Of a stretch of DNA of 64,000 nucleotides, positions 1 to 8,564 are shown in pieces; position 1 is the stretch's first letter; each line of letters begins with the position of its first letter. The position numbers and the translations under genes were made by a program. Source of the DNA: Martinezella lusitana (GTDB lineage: Bacteria > Pseudomonadota > Alphaproteobacteria > Rhizobiales > Rhizobiaceae); assembly GCF_900094565.1 (NCBI RefSeq), contig NZ_FMAF01000004.1:124001-188000 (forward strand), in the 5' to 3' direction. A model generated the notes under the pieces. It had not been told where the DNA came from. It did not search any database and worked only from the letters and a program-made list of their open reading frames with translations.

Positions 1-1
1 C

Positions 2-193
2 CTCGAAGGCGCCGTTGCGCTCGATATTCCGGTCACGCGTGATGAGGCTGACTGGGGATCGGATCTTTATCGGACGACACCGCCGAAGAGCCGCGCCGCC
101 ACTGCGCGCTTCGTTCCCTATCATCTCTGGGACAATCGTGAGCCGGGCGAAATGCTGGTCTGGATCCGCGCCGGTCAGAGCCATGGGGCCTGA
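2..193 (+). CDS. Glycoside hydrolase family 127 protein, C-terminal fragment (cut by window edge)
   Basis: An open frame enters from the left edge and ends at TGA 191-193, giving 63 residues of C-terminus. The stretch reading PYHLWDNREPGEMLVWI resembles the end of GH127 (DUF1680) beta-L-arabinofuranosidase-type proteins, which finish with a beta domain carrying a W-x-N-R-x-P-G-x-M-x-V-W pattern. The catalytic domain lies outside the window. One base separates its stop from the next start, so it is the upstream member of an operon with the ABC ATPase that follows, which fits uptake and hydrolysis of plant-derived oligosaccharides. The family call rests on a short stretch and is likely, not certain. 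Confidence 0.7.
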   Translation, partial: LEGAVALDIPVTRDEADWGSDLYRTTPPKSRAATARFVPYHLWDNREPGEMLVWIRAGQSHGA

Positions 194-194
194 C

Positions 195-1268
<1,074 letters not shown>

Positions 1269-1404
1269 GCCGCATATTTCCATCGCATCGGCACGCTAAT
1301 CATTTGACGAACAAGGATGATTTGAGGAAAGTTGCTGATGGAGATTTCATGCCGTGCGCCTGTCCTGTCCAGGACGATGCGCGATATCAAGCCGGAAGGG
1401 TCTT

Positions 1405-3021
1405 ATGGCGAAGACATATGATTTCATCATTGCCGGCGGCGGTTCGGCTGCCTGCGTCGCAGCCATGCGGCTTATACGCGATTTCGGCTTCTCCGTGCTC
1501 ATCATCGAACGCGGCCCGCGCAACACTGCCAAGCTGATGGCCTTTCCCGCCGGCTACATGAAATATCTCGCCCGCGACGATTTCCTCGAAATGCATCATA
1601 CGGTCGCCCAGCCGCAGCTTGGCGGACGCGGCCCGATCGTTCCCGTCGCCAAGGCGCTCGGCGGCGGCAGTGCCGTCAACGCCATGGTCTACATGCGCGG
1701 CCAAAAGGAAGACTACGACCACTGGGCCGCCCATCTCGGTAACGGTACGGAATGGTCCTATGCGGACATGCTGCCGCATTTCAAAGGCATCGAGGGCAAT
1801 ACCCGCTTCAACGACGACTATCACGGTATTGCCGGCAACCTACGCGTCTCTGAACCCGGTTATACGTGCGATACGACCCAGGATTTCCTGCTCGCAGCCC
1901 AGGGCCTCGGCCATCCCTACAATCCGGATTTCAACGGCGCCAGGCAAAACGGCGTCGGCATCATGCAGCACACCTATGGATTATGGGGCGGCAAGACGGA
2001 ACGTTCCGATGCCAAGAAGGCCTTCCTCGATCCGCTTGCCGGCGATGAGCGGCTGGATATCGTCACCGACGCCCGCGTCGATCGCATCGTCATCGAAAGC
2101 GGCCGCGCGACTGGCGTCAGTTACACGCAGAATGGCCAAACGCACACGGTCAGGGCCGCCCGCGAAGTTCTCCTCGCAGCCGGCACCTATAACAGCGCCA
2201 AGCTGATGATGCTCTCCGGCATCGGACCGGCCGATCACCTCCGCAACCATGGTATCGACGTCGTGCGTGATCTTCCAGGCGTCGGCGCCAATCTGCAGGA
2301 TCATCACGAGGTCCCGGTCATTGCCACCACCAAGGGCAAATCCGGTTATTTCGGCGAGGACAAGGGCTGGCCGATGTTGCGCAACGGCCTGCAATATCTC
2401 CTGTTCAACTCCGGCCCGGTCACGACGACGGGCATCGAATCCTGCCTGTTCTACGACCCCGATGGCGGCGAACGGCCGACGATCCAGCTCTACTGCGCGC
2501 CGATCGTCTATCTCGACCGCGATGTCTCCTCGGCAAAGCCGACCTACGGCGTCACCTTCACCTCGTGTCTGCTGCGGCCGAAAGCGCGCGGCAGCGTCAG
2601 GCTGCGCTCGGCCGATCCGGCGGATCAGCCCTTGGTCGACTGCAATTTCTTCGGCGATCCCGACGATCTGCGGCTGACGCTCGCCTCGCTGAAGGTCGCC
2701 CGTCAGCTATTGGAAACCGAACCGTTCAAATCGAAGATATCAGATGAGATCCTGCCCGGACGGGCGCTACAGGACGAAGAGTCGCTGGCCAAATTCGCCG
2801 GCCAGACGGTCAAGACCAACTACCATCCCTCCGGCAGCCTGCGCATGGGGCCAGAGAGCGATCCGATGTCAGTGGTCGACGGAACGCTGCGCGTGCGCGG
2901 CATCGAAGGTCTCAGGGTCATCGATTGCTCGATCATTCCTTTTATCCCCTCGGGCAATACCAATGCACCTGCCATGGCGATTGGCTCGAAGGCAGCTGAG
3001 ATGATCGCGAGGGGTTATTGA
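1405..3021 (+). CDS. GMC-family FAD oxidoreductase (choline dehydrogenase-like)
   Basis: FAD-dependent alcohol or sugar dehydrogenase of the glucose-methanol-choline family, 538 residues. The N-terminus holds the Rossmann dinucleotide motif GGGSAACVAA (about 10-19), then the GMC signature ALGGGSAVNAMVYMRG near residue 90. The C-terminal part carries the catalytic His in NYHPSGSLRMG and the closing SGNTNAPAMAIG motif. ATG 1405 is preferred over the upstream frame extension because GGAAGGG lies 5 bases before it and the flavin motif starts immediately. A 136-base gap separates it from the sugar ABC ATPase, so co-transcription is possible but unproven. No signal peptide is seen. The substrate cannot be told from sequence; choline, other alcohols and sugars are all possible. 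Confidence 0.88.
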   Translation: MAKTYDFIIAGGGSAACVAAMRLIRDFGFSVLIIERGPRNTAKLMAFPAGYMKYLARDDFLEMHHTVAQPQLGGRGPIVPVAKALGGGSAVNAMVYMRGQKEDYDHWAAHLGNGTEWSYADMLPHFKGIEGNTRFNDDYHGIAGNLRVSEPGYTCDTTQDFLLAAQGLGHPYNPDFNGARQNGVGIMQHTYGLWGGKTERSDAKKAFLDPLAGDERLDIVTDARVDRIVIESGRATGVSYTQNGQTHTVRAAREVLLAAGTYNSAKLMMLSGIGPADHLRNHGIDVVRDLPGVGANLQDHHEVPVIATTKGKSGYFGEDKGWPMLRNGLQYLLFNSGPVTTTGIESCLFYDPDGGERPTIQLYCAPIVYLDRDVSSAKPTYGVTFTSCLLRPKARGSVRLRSADPADQPLVDCNFFGDPDDLRLTLASLKVARQLLETEPFKSKISDEILPGRALQDEESLAKFAGQTVKTNYHPSGSLRMGPESDPMSVVDGTLRVRGIEGLRVIDCSIIPFIPSGNTNAPAMAIGSKAAEMIARGY

Positions 3022-3034
3022 ACTTGGCGCGATA

Positions 3035-3448
3035 CTAGAATTCCCACGGCGATATCAGTTCAAGGCCTGCAGTCTCAAATTCAGATAAATTGCGAGTCGC
3101 CAGGCGTCCGCCATTTACGCGCGCTATGGCAGCGATCATGCCATCCGCCGTCGACATCGGCCGCCCTTGTCGTTTCGCGACTCCTATGATCTCTCCATAA
3201 ACCAACGCAGCCTCTTCGGTGAGGCCGAAAAGCCGATCGGCAAACCGGCGGCGCCATTCGGACAATCGTTGCGCCAGCCGTGCCGCACGTTGATCCGGTA
3301 AGATCTTCTGAATACCGAAGGCGATTTCGCCGATAACCGCGGTTGAGAGCGCAACCTCCGCATCATACCGACCAAGCCACGAGATCACAGCCGCATCAGG
3401 CAGCTTTCGGAACGCTTCCGAGACGACATTGGTATCGAGAAATATCAC
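3035..3448 (-). CDS. vapC: Type II toxin, PIN-domain ribonuclease (VapC/FitB-like)
   Basis: A 137-residue PIN-domain protein. Acidic metal ligands expected in the fold are visible: D5 in MIFLDTN, E41 in GEIAFG and D102 in STADGMIAAIA; the last usual Asp position reads Asn in ATRN. Length is normal for VapC/FitB toxins, which are Mg-dependent RNases cutting tRNA or rRNA in free-living cells when the antitoxin is lost. Its ATG overlaps the antitoxin stop by 4 bases (ATGA), the usual translational coupling. It lies between unrelated metabolic genes, which fits a small mobile module. Target RNA is unknown. Confidence 0.88.
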   Translation of the reverse strand: MIFLDTNVVSEAFRKLPDAAVISWLGRYDAEVALSTAVIGEIAFGIQKILPDQRAARLAQRLSEWRRRFADRLFGLTEEAALVYGEIIGVAKRQGRPMSTADGMIAAIARVNGGRLATRNLSEFETAGLELISPWEF

Positions 3449-3693
3449 AGATCTATTCCGTGATTAGCTTGCCGTCCTTCGCGGATGACGGCCTCCAGAT
3501 CGATATCCTCGCCATCGCTCAGAGCCATACGAGCATAAAAAGACGATGCGGGTTCACGGCCGGCCTCGCGAATTTCGTAGGATTCCAGCGCGCGTTCGAC
3601 GATATCGGCAATGGTGCGGTTCTCGCGCCGGGCAAGCCGATGAGCGAGGTCCCGTGCCTTGGCGCTACGAACAGATAGTTGAGGTTCAGCCAT
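3445..3693 (-). CDS. vapB: Antitoxin of the VapBC/FitAB pair (ribbon-helix-helix)
   Basis: An 82-residue protein starting MAEPQLSVRSAKARDLAHR. The first 45 residues fit a ribbon-helix-helix DNA-binding fold (SVRS strand, then two helices containing TIADIVERAL), as in FitA-type antitoxins. The acidic C-terminal half (SDGEDIDLEAVI) is the usual toxin-wrapping segment. It precedes and overlaps vapC by 4 bases. Such antitoxins neutralise the toxin and repress their own promoter; the short AT-richer gap at 3694-3783 would hold that promoter. The Vap versus Fit name is a matter of convention here. Confidence 0.82.
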   Translation of the reverse strand: MAEPQLSVRSAKARDLAHRLARRENRTIADIVERALESYEIREAGREPASSFYARMALSDGEDIDLEAVIREGRQANHGIDL

Positions 3694-3783
3694 ATTGGTC
3701 TCCTATCCCACCAATATAAGCCCCCTCTTATCTAGCCATCAAGATGGCATCCGATGGCTAGATGGCAACACCTAATTGATGTG

Positions 3784-5583
3784 TCATGCCGGCTCGAACA
3801 ACGGCTCGATCACCATTTCCGGCACAAGAACGAGGCCCTTGTCGGTGATGCGGATTTCCGGAATGACGGAAAGGGGGATGAGGTTGAAGCCCATATAGGC
3901 GATGGTGCAGCCGGCCTTCTCCCATTCGACCTTCAGCGCCTTCACCTCTTCCGCAACCTCATGCACGCGCTTGTCGGAGAGCAGCCCGGCGATCGGCAGC
4001 GGCACCATCGCCGTTACCTTGCCGTCCATGACGACGCAGACGCCGCCCTGCACGGCCTCGATCGCATCGAGAGCGACCTTCATATCCGCCTCGTTGGTGC
4101 CGGCGATGATGATATTGTGGCTGTCATGGCCGACGGAGGAGGCAACCGCCCCCTTCTTCAGGCCAAAGCTGTTCAGGAGACCATGGGCCACGTTGCCCGA
4201 GGACTTGCCGTGACGCTCGACCACCGTGACGAAGCAGAGCCCGTGACGGTCGAAATGCGTCTGCCAGTCGTTTGCCGGCTCGAGCTCGACCGTGACATGC
4301 CCGAGCGTGATGCCCGGCAACTCGGTCTTGATCGTGTGGGCGATCACCGCTCCGGTCGGCAGCTCCGGCGTCAGCTTCAGCGCCTTCGGCAGCTTCACCG
4401 TGTGATAGGCCGCTTCCGGATAGCGGTAGGGATTGGACAGCGCCGCATCAAGAACCGGGGTGATCTTGCGGTCTTCGACCACCAGCTCCCCGCCATACCA
4501 GGTGCTGACCGGCTTCAGGTCATCGGTCAACAGCACCAGATCGGCGCGGCGGCCGCCGCCGAGACCGCCGATTTCGCTTTCCATGCCGAAGCGGGTCGCG
4601 CCGTGCAGGGAGCCCATCGCCCAGGCCTGCTCTGGCGTCATGCCGGCCTTGACGGCCTCTCGCGTTACCCAATCGAGACCGAAGAGCAGAAGGTCTTCGG
4701 CATCGCGGTCGTCGGTGCAGACGGCGATGCGCTTATGCGACGCGCCGAGCTCGGTGATGGTCTTGATGGCATGCGGCAGGCTGTGCCAGGGCGTTGTCGG
4801 CGGACCGCCGCGCAGGAACAGCCAGATGCCGGCCTCCAGCAGGTCGTCGGCGATTTCCCGGTCGATGGCTTCGTGCGTATCCGTCACGCCGGATGCCGCA
4901 TAGGCGGCGACGAATTCGCGGCCATAGACATGACCCGAGACCGGCCGTCCTCGCTCGAGCGCCGCCGCCAGGATCGCATGGCTGCGCTCGTCGCCCATCG
5001 CCACCTGCACGAAATCCATCTTTTCGCCGAGCGCCAAGGCTTCCGGCCATTTGTCGAAGAGATCGGCGATCTTTTGCGGTGTCAGATCGCCGCCCGCCGT
5101 CTCCAGCTGCGGCGAGGTCGCAGGCACCGTGCTCGGCACCGTCAGGAAGATCGACAGGGGCGCATGGCGTGCATCCTCCAGCATCGCCTCGACACCGGCG
5201 ACATCCATCACATTGCCGATCTCATGGCTGTCGCAGAAGATGGTCGTCGTCCCGTTCAAGAGAGCGGCCTCGGCATAGGCGCAGGCCGTCACCATGCTGG
5301 ACTCGATATGGATATGCGGATCGACCAGGCCGGGCGCGATGATCCCTCCCCTGGCGTCATAGAGCTTGGCGCCGCTGCCCCGGTAACTGCCGGCCGGCTT
5401 GACGGCGGCGATACGGCCGCCCGCAACCCAGATTTCCTTGTCAGGCAGGATGCGCTCCGAATAGGTCGACAATACGCGCGTACCCTCGATCACCAGATCG
5501 GGCTCGCGGCGGGCCGAGGCAACATCGGCAAGCGTACACGTCATGGTCGAAAGCGGCTTGACGGAAAAACGTGTGAGCGTCAT
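3784..5583 (-). CDS. ade: Adenine deaminase
   Basis: A 599-residue amidohydrolase of the Ade family, which converts adenine to hypoxanthine plus ammonia in the cytoplasm. The metal-binding motif [13 protein letters not shown] occurs near residue 95, followed by the family block [16 protein letters not shown] and, later, SGHVYGRE. Family blocks [11 protein letters not shown] and [19 protein letters not shown] confirm the assignment and the length is normal. It is the last gene of a tight leftward operon (acylphosphatase-like protein, Rieske protein, GST, ade), 18 bases after the GST. The opposite operon carries a nucleoside importer and guanine deaminase, so its job here is likely catabolic use of imported purines. 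Activity on a modified adenine is also possible. Confidence 0.9.
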   Translation of the reverse strand: MTLTRFSVKPLSTMTCTLADVASARREPDLVIEGTRVLSTYSERILPDKEIWVAGGRIAAVKPAGSYRGSGAKLYDARGGIIAPGLVDPHIHIESSMVTACAYAEAALLNGTTTIFCDSHEIGNVMDVAGVEAMLEDARHAPLSIFLTVPSTVPATSPQLETAGGDLTPQKIADLFDKWPEALALGEKMDFVQVAMGDERSHAILAAALERGRPVSGHVYGREFVAAYAASGVTDTHEAIDREIADDLLEAGIWLFLRGGPPTTPWHSLPHAIKTITELGASHKRIAVCTDDRDAEDLLLFGLDWVTREAVKAGMTPEQAWAMGSLHGATRFGMESEIGGLGGGRRADLVLLTDDLKPVSTWYGGELVVEDRKITPVLDAALSNPYRYPEAAYHTVKLPKALKLTPELPTGAVIAHTIKTELPGITLGHVTVELEPANDWQTHFDRHGLCFVTVVERHGKSSGNVAHGLLNSFGLKKGAVASSVGHDSHNIIIAGTNEADMKVALDAIEAVQGGVCVVMDGKVTAMVPLPIAGLLSDKRVHEVAEEVKALKVEWEKAGCTIAYMGFNLIPLSVIPEIRITDKGLVLVPEMVIEPLFEPA

Positions 5584-5601
5584 CGGATATCCAATTCGAG
5601 A

Positions 5602-6234
5602 TCAGTGATAATCGGGTATGCCCGGCATGGTGCGGAAGCCTTCGATGGCACGGAAACGCCGCACCCAACGGCGCAGGGCCGGATAGTCGTCGTGATCGAT
5701 ACCATAGTCGCGGCTGAGCGCGAAGGATGGAAACAACGTCAGATCCGCAAGCGTCGGGCCGTCGCCGACGAACCATTCGCGGCCATCGAACTGGCGCAGC
5801 GTCATGTGGTCGTCCATGATGCGGAAGGCCTTGCGCGCGCCGACATAAAGGGCTGTTTCATCGCCCGGCGTATCGAACAGGGATTTCAGCCGTGCGGCCA
5901 CGGCGGCCGCAAGTGCTGTCGCCGAAAAATGCAGCCACGTCACAGTCGCGCCGAAGGCGGGCGCATCCTCCGGCAGCCAGAGGCGCGAGGGATCGTAGGC
6001 CTTGGCGAGATAGGCAAGGATAGCCTCAGTGCCATGCAGCACGAGGTCGCCGTCGCTCAGGACAGGCATCGTTCCCAGGGGATTGAGCGCCAGCATGGCC
6101 GGCTTCGTCTCTTCGTGCCCGGGAAACATATCGACGGCGACCGTCGTATAGGTGAGCTTCAGCATCGAAAGCAGCAGGCGGACGCGATAGCTTCCCTCGT
6201 CCATCTCGTAATTATAGAGCGTGATGCCGGCCAT
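5602..6234 (-). CDS. Glutathione S-transferase family protein in the split-Rieske operon
   Basis: A 210-residue GST-fold protein. The N-terminal thioredoxin-like domain starts ITLYNYEMDEGSYRVRLLL and contains the cis-Pro loop NPLGTMPVL and the glutathione-contact pair in HGTEAILAYL. An all-helical C-terminal domain with ADLTLFPSFALS follows. Its ATG overlaps the stop of the Rieske gene (TGATG), so the two are translated together. In the caffeine N7-demethylase of Pseudomonas putida a GST-like protein (NdmE) is needed for assembly of an oxygenase whose Rieske and catalytic domains are on separate chains. The same trio occurs here, so a structural role is a reasonable inference; an ordinary conjugating GST is the alternative. 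Confidence 0.85.
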   Translation of the reverse strand: MAGITLYNYEMDEGSYRVRLLLSMLKLTYTTVAVDMFPGHEETKPAMLALNPLGTMPVLSDGDLVLHGTEAILAYLAKAYDPSRLWLPEDAPAFGATVTWLHFSATALAAAVAARLKSLFDTPGDETALYVGARKAFRIMDDHMTLRQFDGREWFVGDGPTLADLTLFPSFALSRDYGIDHDDYPALRRWVRRFRAIEGFRTMPGIPDYH

Positions 6235-6896
6235 CAGGCGACCTCCGCTTTCTGCTCGAGGTCGAAACGCAACCTCTCGGCCCAGACAGCATAGTGCTTC
6301 TGCTTGGCGCCGGCATGCACGGCAGGCGCACCGGCAATAACGATATGCAGGGCGGTCTTGTTCGGCGAGATGTTTTGCAGCGCCACCAGTAAGCGATCAT
6401 CGCCCACCTCGAGCAGGCCGAGATTGGCGCCCAGGTCGCTGAAGCCGCTCCTGGGCAATGCAGCAGCGACATCGTCCGGGCAGCGTTCGATATAGAGGCT
6501 GCGCACCGGGGTCACCTCGGTTACGCCGTCGATGTCAGGCAGCGCAGCCTCCCGCGCGGCCGTCGCCCAGACGATCCCGTATTTCTCCTCGGCCGCATAG
6601 GTCGGCACCTTGATGGTCTGCGGCACATCAAGGGTCGGATGCGCCGGGATATAACGACATTGCCCGGCGGTATCGTACTGCCAGCCGTGATAGAGGCAGG
6701 CGATGTGATCGCCGCGAACGAAACCGAAGCTCATGCGCATACCGCGATGCGGACAGCGATCCTCCCAGACATGAGCCTTGCCGCTATTGTCGCGCCAGAC
6801 GACGATCTCGCTGCCATCGACCACGGCGCCGGCCGAGGTTCCAGCCTCGATCGACGCCGAAAGCGCCACCGGCACCCATCCTGCTTCCAGTTTCAT
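6234..6896 (-). CDS. Stand-alone Rieske [2Fe-2S] protein, likely electron-transfer half of a split oxygenase
   Basis: A 220-residue protein. Its N-terminal half is a Rieske domain with both ligand pairs, CPHRG (C48, H50) and CLYHGW (C67, H70). The C-terminal half (about 105-220) resembles the tail of ring-hydroxylating oxygenase alpha subunits but has no D-x-x-H-x-x-x-x-H iron site, so it cannot be the catalytic chain. A chain with that iron site and no Rieske motif lies at 12177-13034. ATG 6896 is chosen over an earlier in-frame ATG because GGAGTGG precedes it and it overlaps the upstream stop by 4 bases. No reductase is encoded nearby, so electrons must come from one elsewhere. Confidence 0.87.
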   Translation of the reverse strand: MKLEAGWVPVALSASIEAGTSAGAVVDGSEIVVWRDNSGKAHVWEDRCPHRGMRMSFGFVRGDHIACLYHGWQYDTAGQCRYIPAHPTLDVPQTIKVPTYAAEEKYGIVWATAAREAALPDIDGVTEVTPVRSLYIERCPDDVAAALPRSGFSDLGANLGLLEVGDDRLLVALQNISPNKTALHIVIAGAPAVHAGAKQKHYAVWAERLRFDLEQKAEVA

Positions 6897-7129
6897 AAGC
6901 CACTCCGCTCGATATCGAGAATAACGCAATCGTAGGGCCCGAGGCTGCAGGCCATTTCGAATGCGTCGACAAGATCATTCTGGCCCCTTACGGCAAGCGT
7001 CGCGGATCGCGCATCGCAGGCCCCGACCTCGATGTCCAGATCCAGCCGGCGCGCACGATGCCGGGCAAACTCGACGAAACTGTCGCACACCATCCGCCCC
7101 CGAAAGACAAAACGCGCCGCCTCGATCAT
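6893..7129 (-). CDS. Small acylphosphatase-like protein, catalytic residues not conserved
   Basis: A 78-residue ORF, first gene of the leftward purine operon. The order strand - GRMVCDSFVEFARHRARRL - strand - DLVDAFEMACSLGP - strand matches the beta-alpha-beta-beta-alpha-beta acylphosphatase layout. The catalytic Arg (GVGFR in true acylphosphatases) is replaced by SFVEF and the catalytic Asn position is not Asn, so acyl-phosphate hydrolysis is unlikely. Its TGA overlaps the Rieske start by 4 bases, which strongly supports that it is translated. Role unknown; a small partner or assembly protein for the oxygenase is a guess from position. The family assignment is by pattern only. Confidence 0.55.
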   Translation of the reverse strand: MIEAARFVFRGRMVCDSFVEFARHRARRLDLDIEVGACDARSATLAVRGQNDLVDAFEMACSLGPYDCVILDIERSGL

Positions 7130-7156
7130 GCCGCAGACAGTCCGCTCGTTCTATCC

Positions 7157-7193
7157 ATGCCCACATTACGCATCAAAAATGCCCACTTTGCAT
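7157..7193. promoter_or_regulatory. Tandem direct repeat ATGCCCAC...GCAT, possible operator
   Basis: Two copies of ATGCCCACNTT(AC)GCAT start at 7157 and 7179, 22 bases apart, about two helical turns. They lie just upstream of the acylphosphatase-like gene, inside the divergent region between the two purine operons, followed by AT-rich sequence. Spacing and position suit a regulator binding the same DNA face twice. No regulator gene is in the cluster, so the binding protein is unknown. Confidence 0.4.
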
Positions 7194-7313
7194 AAAAAAT
7201 AAACATGCTTCAGTTTTAGGCATTCTAGCCGCGCTGCCTTTTGAAATTCAAGAGGCTTTGCGGAGCGGATCGATATCGACCAACAGACATCGGACAGATC
7301 ACCGCGCGGCAAC

Positions 7314-7329
7314 TGGCATAATTGTTGCG
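7314..7329 (+). promoter_or_regulatory. Candidate sigma-54 (-24/-12) promoter for the purine importer operon
   Basis: The sequence TGGCATAATTGTTGCG has GG and GC exactly 12 bases apart and matches the -24/-12 consensus TGGCAC-N5-TTGC at 9 of 10 core bases. The implied start near 7340 leaves a leader of about 38 bases before ATG 7378. Sigma-54 with NtrC would tie purine use to nitrogen limitation, sensible for nitrogen-rich substrates. No clear NtrC site was identified by eye. Confidence 0.45.
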
Positions 7330-7377
7330 TCGATTACACCCGGGCGCCGTTGCGCACCTAATCAAAAGAGGGGTCCC

Positions 7378-8499
7378 ATGATCGACTTGCGTTCGCTTTC
7401 CCGTCGCGGATTTTTAAATATGAGCGCCGCTGGTGCGGCGTCCTTGATGCTGCCTGCAGGCCTTGCCGGCCAGGCCTATGCCGCAGCCTCTTTCCCGGCG
7501 ATCAAGGAAGAAGATGCGGTCGTCGGCTTCGGTCATGTCGGCCCGATTTCGGACGAAGGCTGGACTTGGGCGCATCACCAGGGCCTGCTCGCGGTAAAGG
7601 CGGCCTATCCGAAGCTGAAAAAGATCCTCGAAGTCGAAAACATCCCCTACTCCGCCGATGCGACCCGCACCTATCGTCAGTTCGTCAACGAAGGCGCCAA
7701 CATCATTTTCGATACCTCCTCGAACGGCGACTTCCTGCATGCCGTCGTCAAGCAGGCACCCGCCGTCGCCTTCCTCGAATGCGACGGCCGCGTCGATATG
7801 GATAATCTCGGCTGGTACTATCTGGCCCATTGGTATCCGACCTACGTCATCGGCGTTGCCGCCGGTCATCTGTCGAAGTCCGGCAAGCTCGGCTATGTCG
7901 CCTCCTTCCCGGTCGCCTCGGTGTTTGCCTCGACCAACGCCTTTCTGATGGGCGCGCGCTCGGTCAATCCGAATGCGACGCTGCAGACCATAGCCATCAA
8001 TTCCTGGTTTGATCCGCAGGCGGCAACGCAGGCCGGCACGGCGCTGATCGACAATGGCTGCGATTTCCTCTTCGGCATCATGGACGAAGCCGGCTATCTG
8101 CAGGTCGCCGAAAAACGCGGCGTCTGGGCGGCCATGTGGAACACCGACATCCGCCGCTACGGCCCGAACTCCTACGTCTCGTCCGTCCTCATCGATTTCA
8201 GCAAGTATTATGTCGATCAGGTCGGCAAGCGGCTAGCCGGCACCTGGACTCCGACCAATACGCTCTTTGCCATGGGTTCCGGCGTCGACCGCGACAAATG
8301 GGGCGAAAAGGTTCCGGCCGATGTTGCCGCTGCTGCCGATGCGGTGCGTGACAAGATCGTCGGCGGCTGGTCGCCCTTTGCCGGTGAAATCAAGGATTCG
8401 ACCGGCAAGGTCCGCATCGCCGCCGGGCAGACGATGACCGATAACGACCTCTATAATTGGGATTGGTCCGTCGAGGGCGTTACCGGGCTCAGCGTCTGA
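7378..8499 (+). CDS. BMP-family ABC transporter substrate-binding protein (nucleoside/purine)
   Basis: A 373-residue periplasmic binding protein of the basic membrane protein (BMP/PnrA) family, which binds purine nucleosides or related bases. The N-terminus SRRGFLNMSAAGAASLMLP is a twin-arginine-type signal with cleavage near QAYA-A. The body shows the BMP features FGHVGPISDEGWTWAHHQG near residue 52, then GANIIFDTS and MDEAGYLQVAEKRGV. ATG 7378 is chosen because the signal starts there and GAGGGG lies just upstream. It heads a rightward operon with one ATPase and two permeases, and faces the adenine deaminase operon, so a purine ligand is likely. Confidence 0.9.
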   Translation: MIDLRSLSRRGFLNMSAAGAASLMLPAGLAGQAYAAASFPAIKEEDAVVGFGHVGPISDEGWTWAHHQGLLAVKAAYPKLKKILEVENIPYSADATRTYRQFVNEGANIIFDTSSNGDFLHAVVKQAPAVAFLECDGRVDMDNLGWYYLAHWYPTYVIGVAAGHLSKSGKLGYVASFPVASVFASTNAFLMGARSVNPNATLQTIAINSWFDPQAATQAGTALIDNGCDFLFGIMDEAGYLQVAEKRGVWAAMWNTDIRRYGPNSYVSSVLIDFSKYYVDQVGKRLAGTWTPTNTLFAMGSGVDRDKWGEKVPADVAAAADAVRDKIVGGWSPFAGEIKDSTGKVRIAAGQTMTDNDLYNWDWSVEGVTGLSV

Positions 8500-8519
8500 A
8501 CAAGCCAATTGCGAATTAC

Positions 8520-8544
8520 GCCTCGGCCGATCTGCGGCCGAGGC
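8520..8544 (+). repeat. Perfect hairpin between binding-protein and ATPase genes
   Basis: A 10-base perfect stem (GCCTCGGCCG / CGGCCGAGGC) with a 5-base loop sits in the 65-base gap after the binding-protein stop, with no T-run after it. Such hairpins commonly protect the upstream mRNA or partly stop transcription, so that the binding protein is made in excess over ATPase and permeases. That role is inferred from position. Confidence 0.6.
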
Positions 8545-8564
8545 CTATCCCATGACTGTCTGGT

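Noticed and set aside
1304-1537. 77-codon ORF before and inside the GMC gene
   Set aside because: Mostly overlaps the GMC N-terminus in another frame; no coding character.
3754-6294. Plus-strand open frame of 846 codons
   Set aside because: It is antisense to adenine deaminase and the GST, has low-complexity Arg/His-rich composition and no domain; a GC-rich shadow frame.
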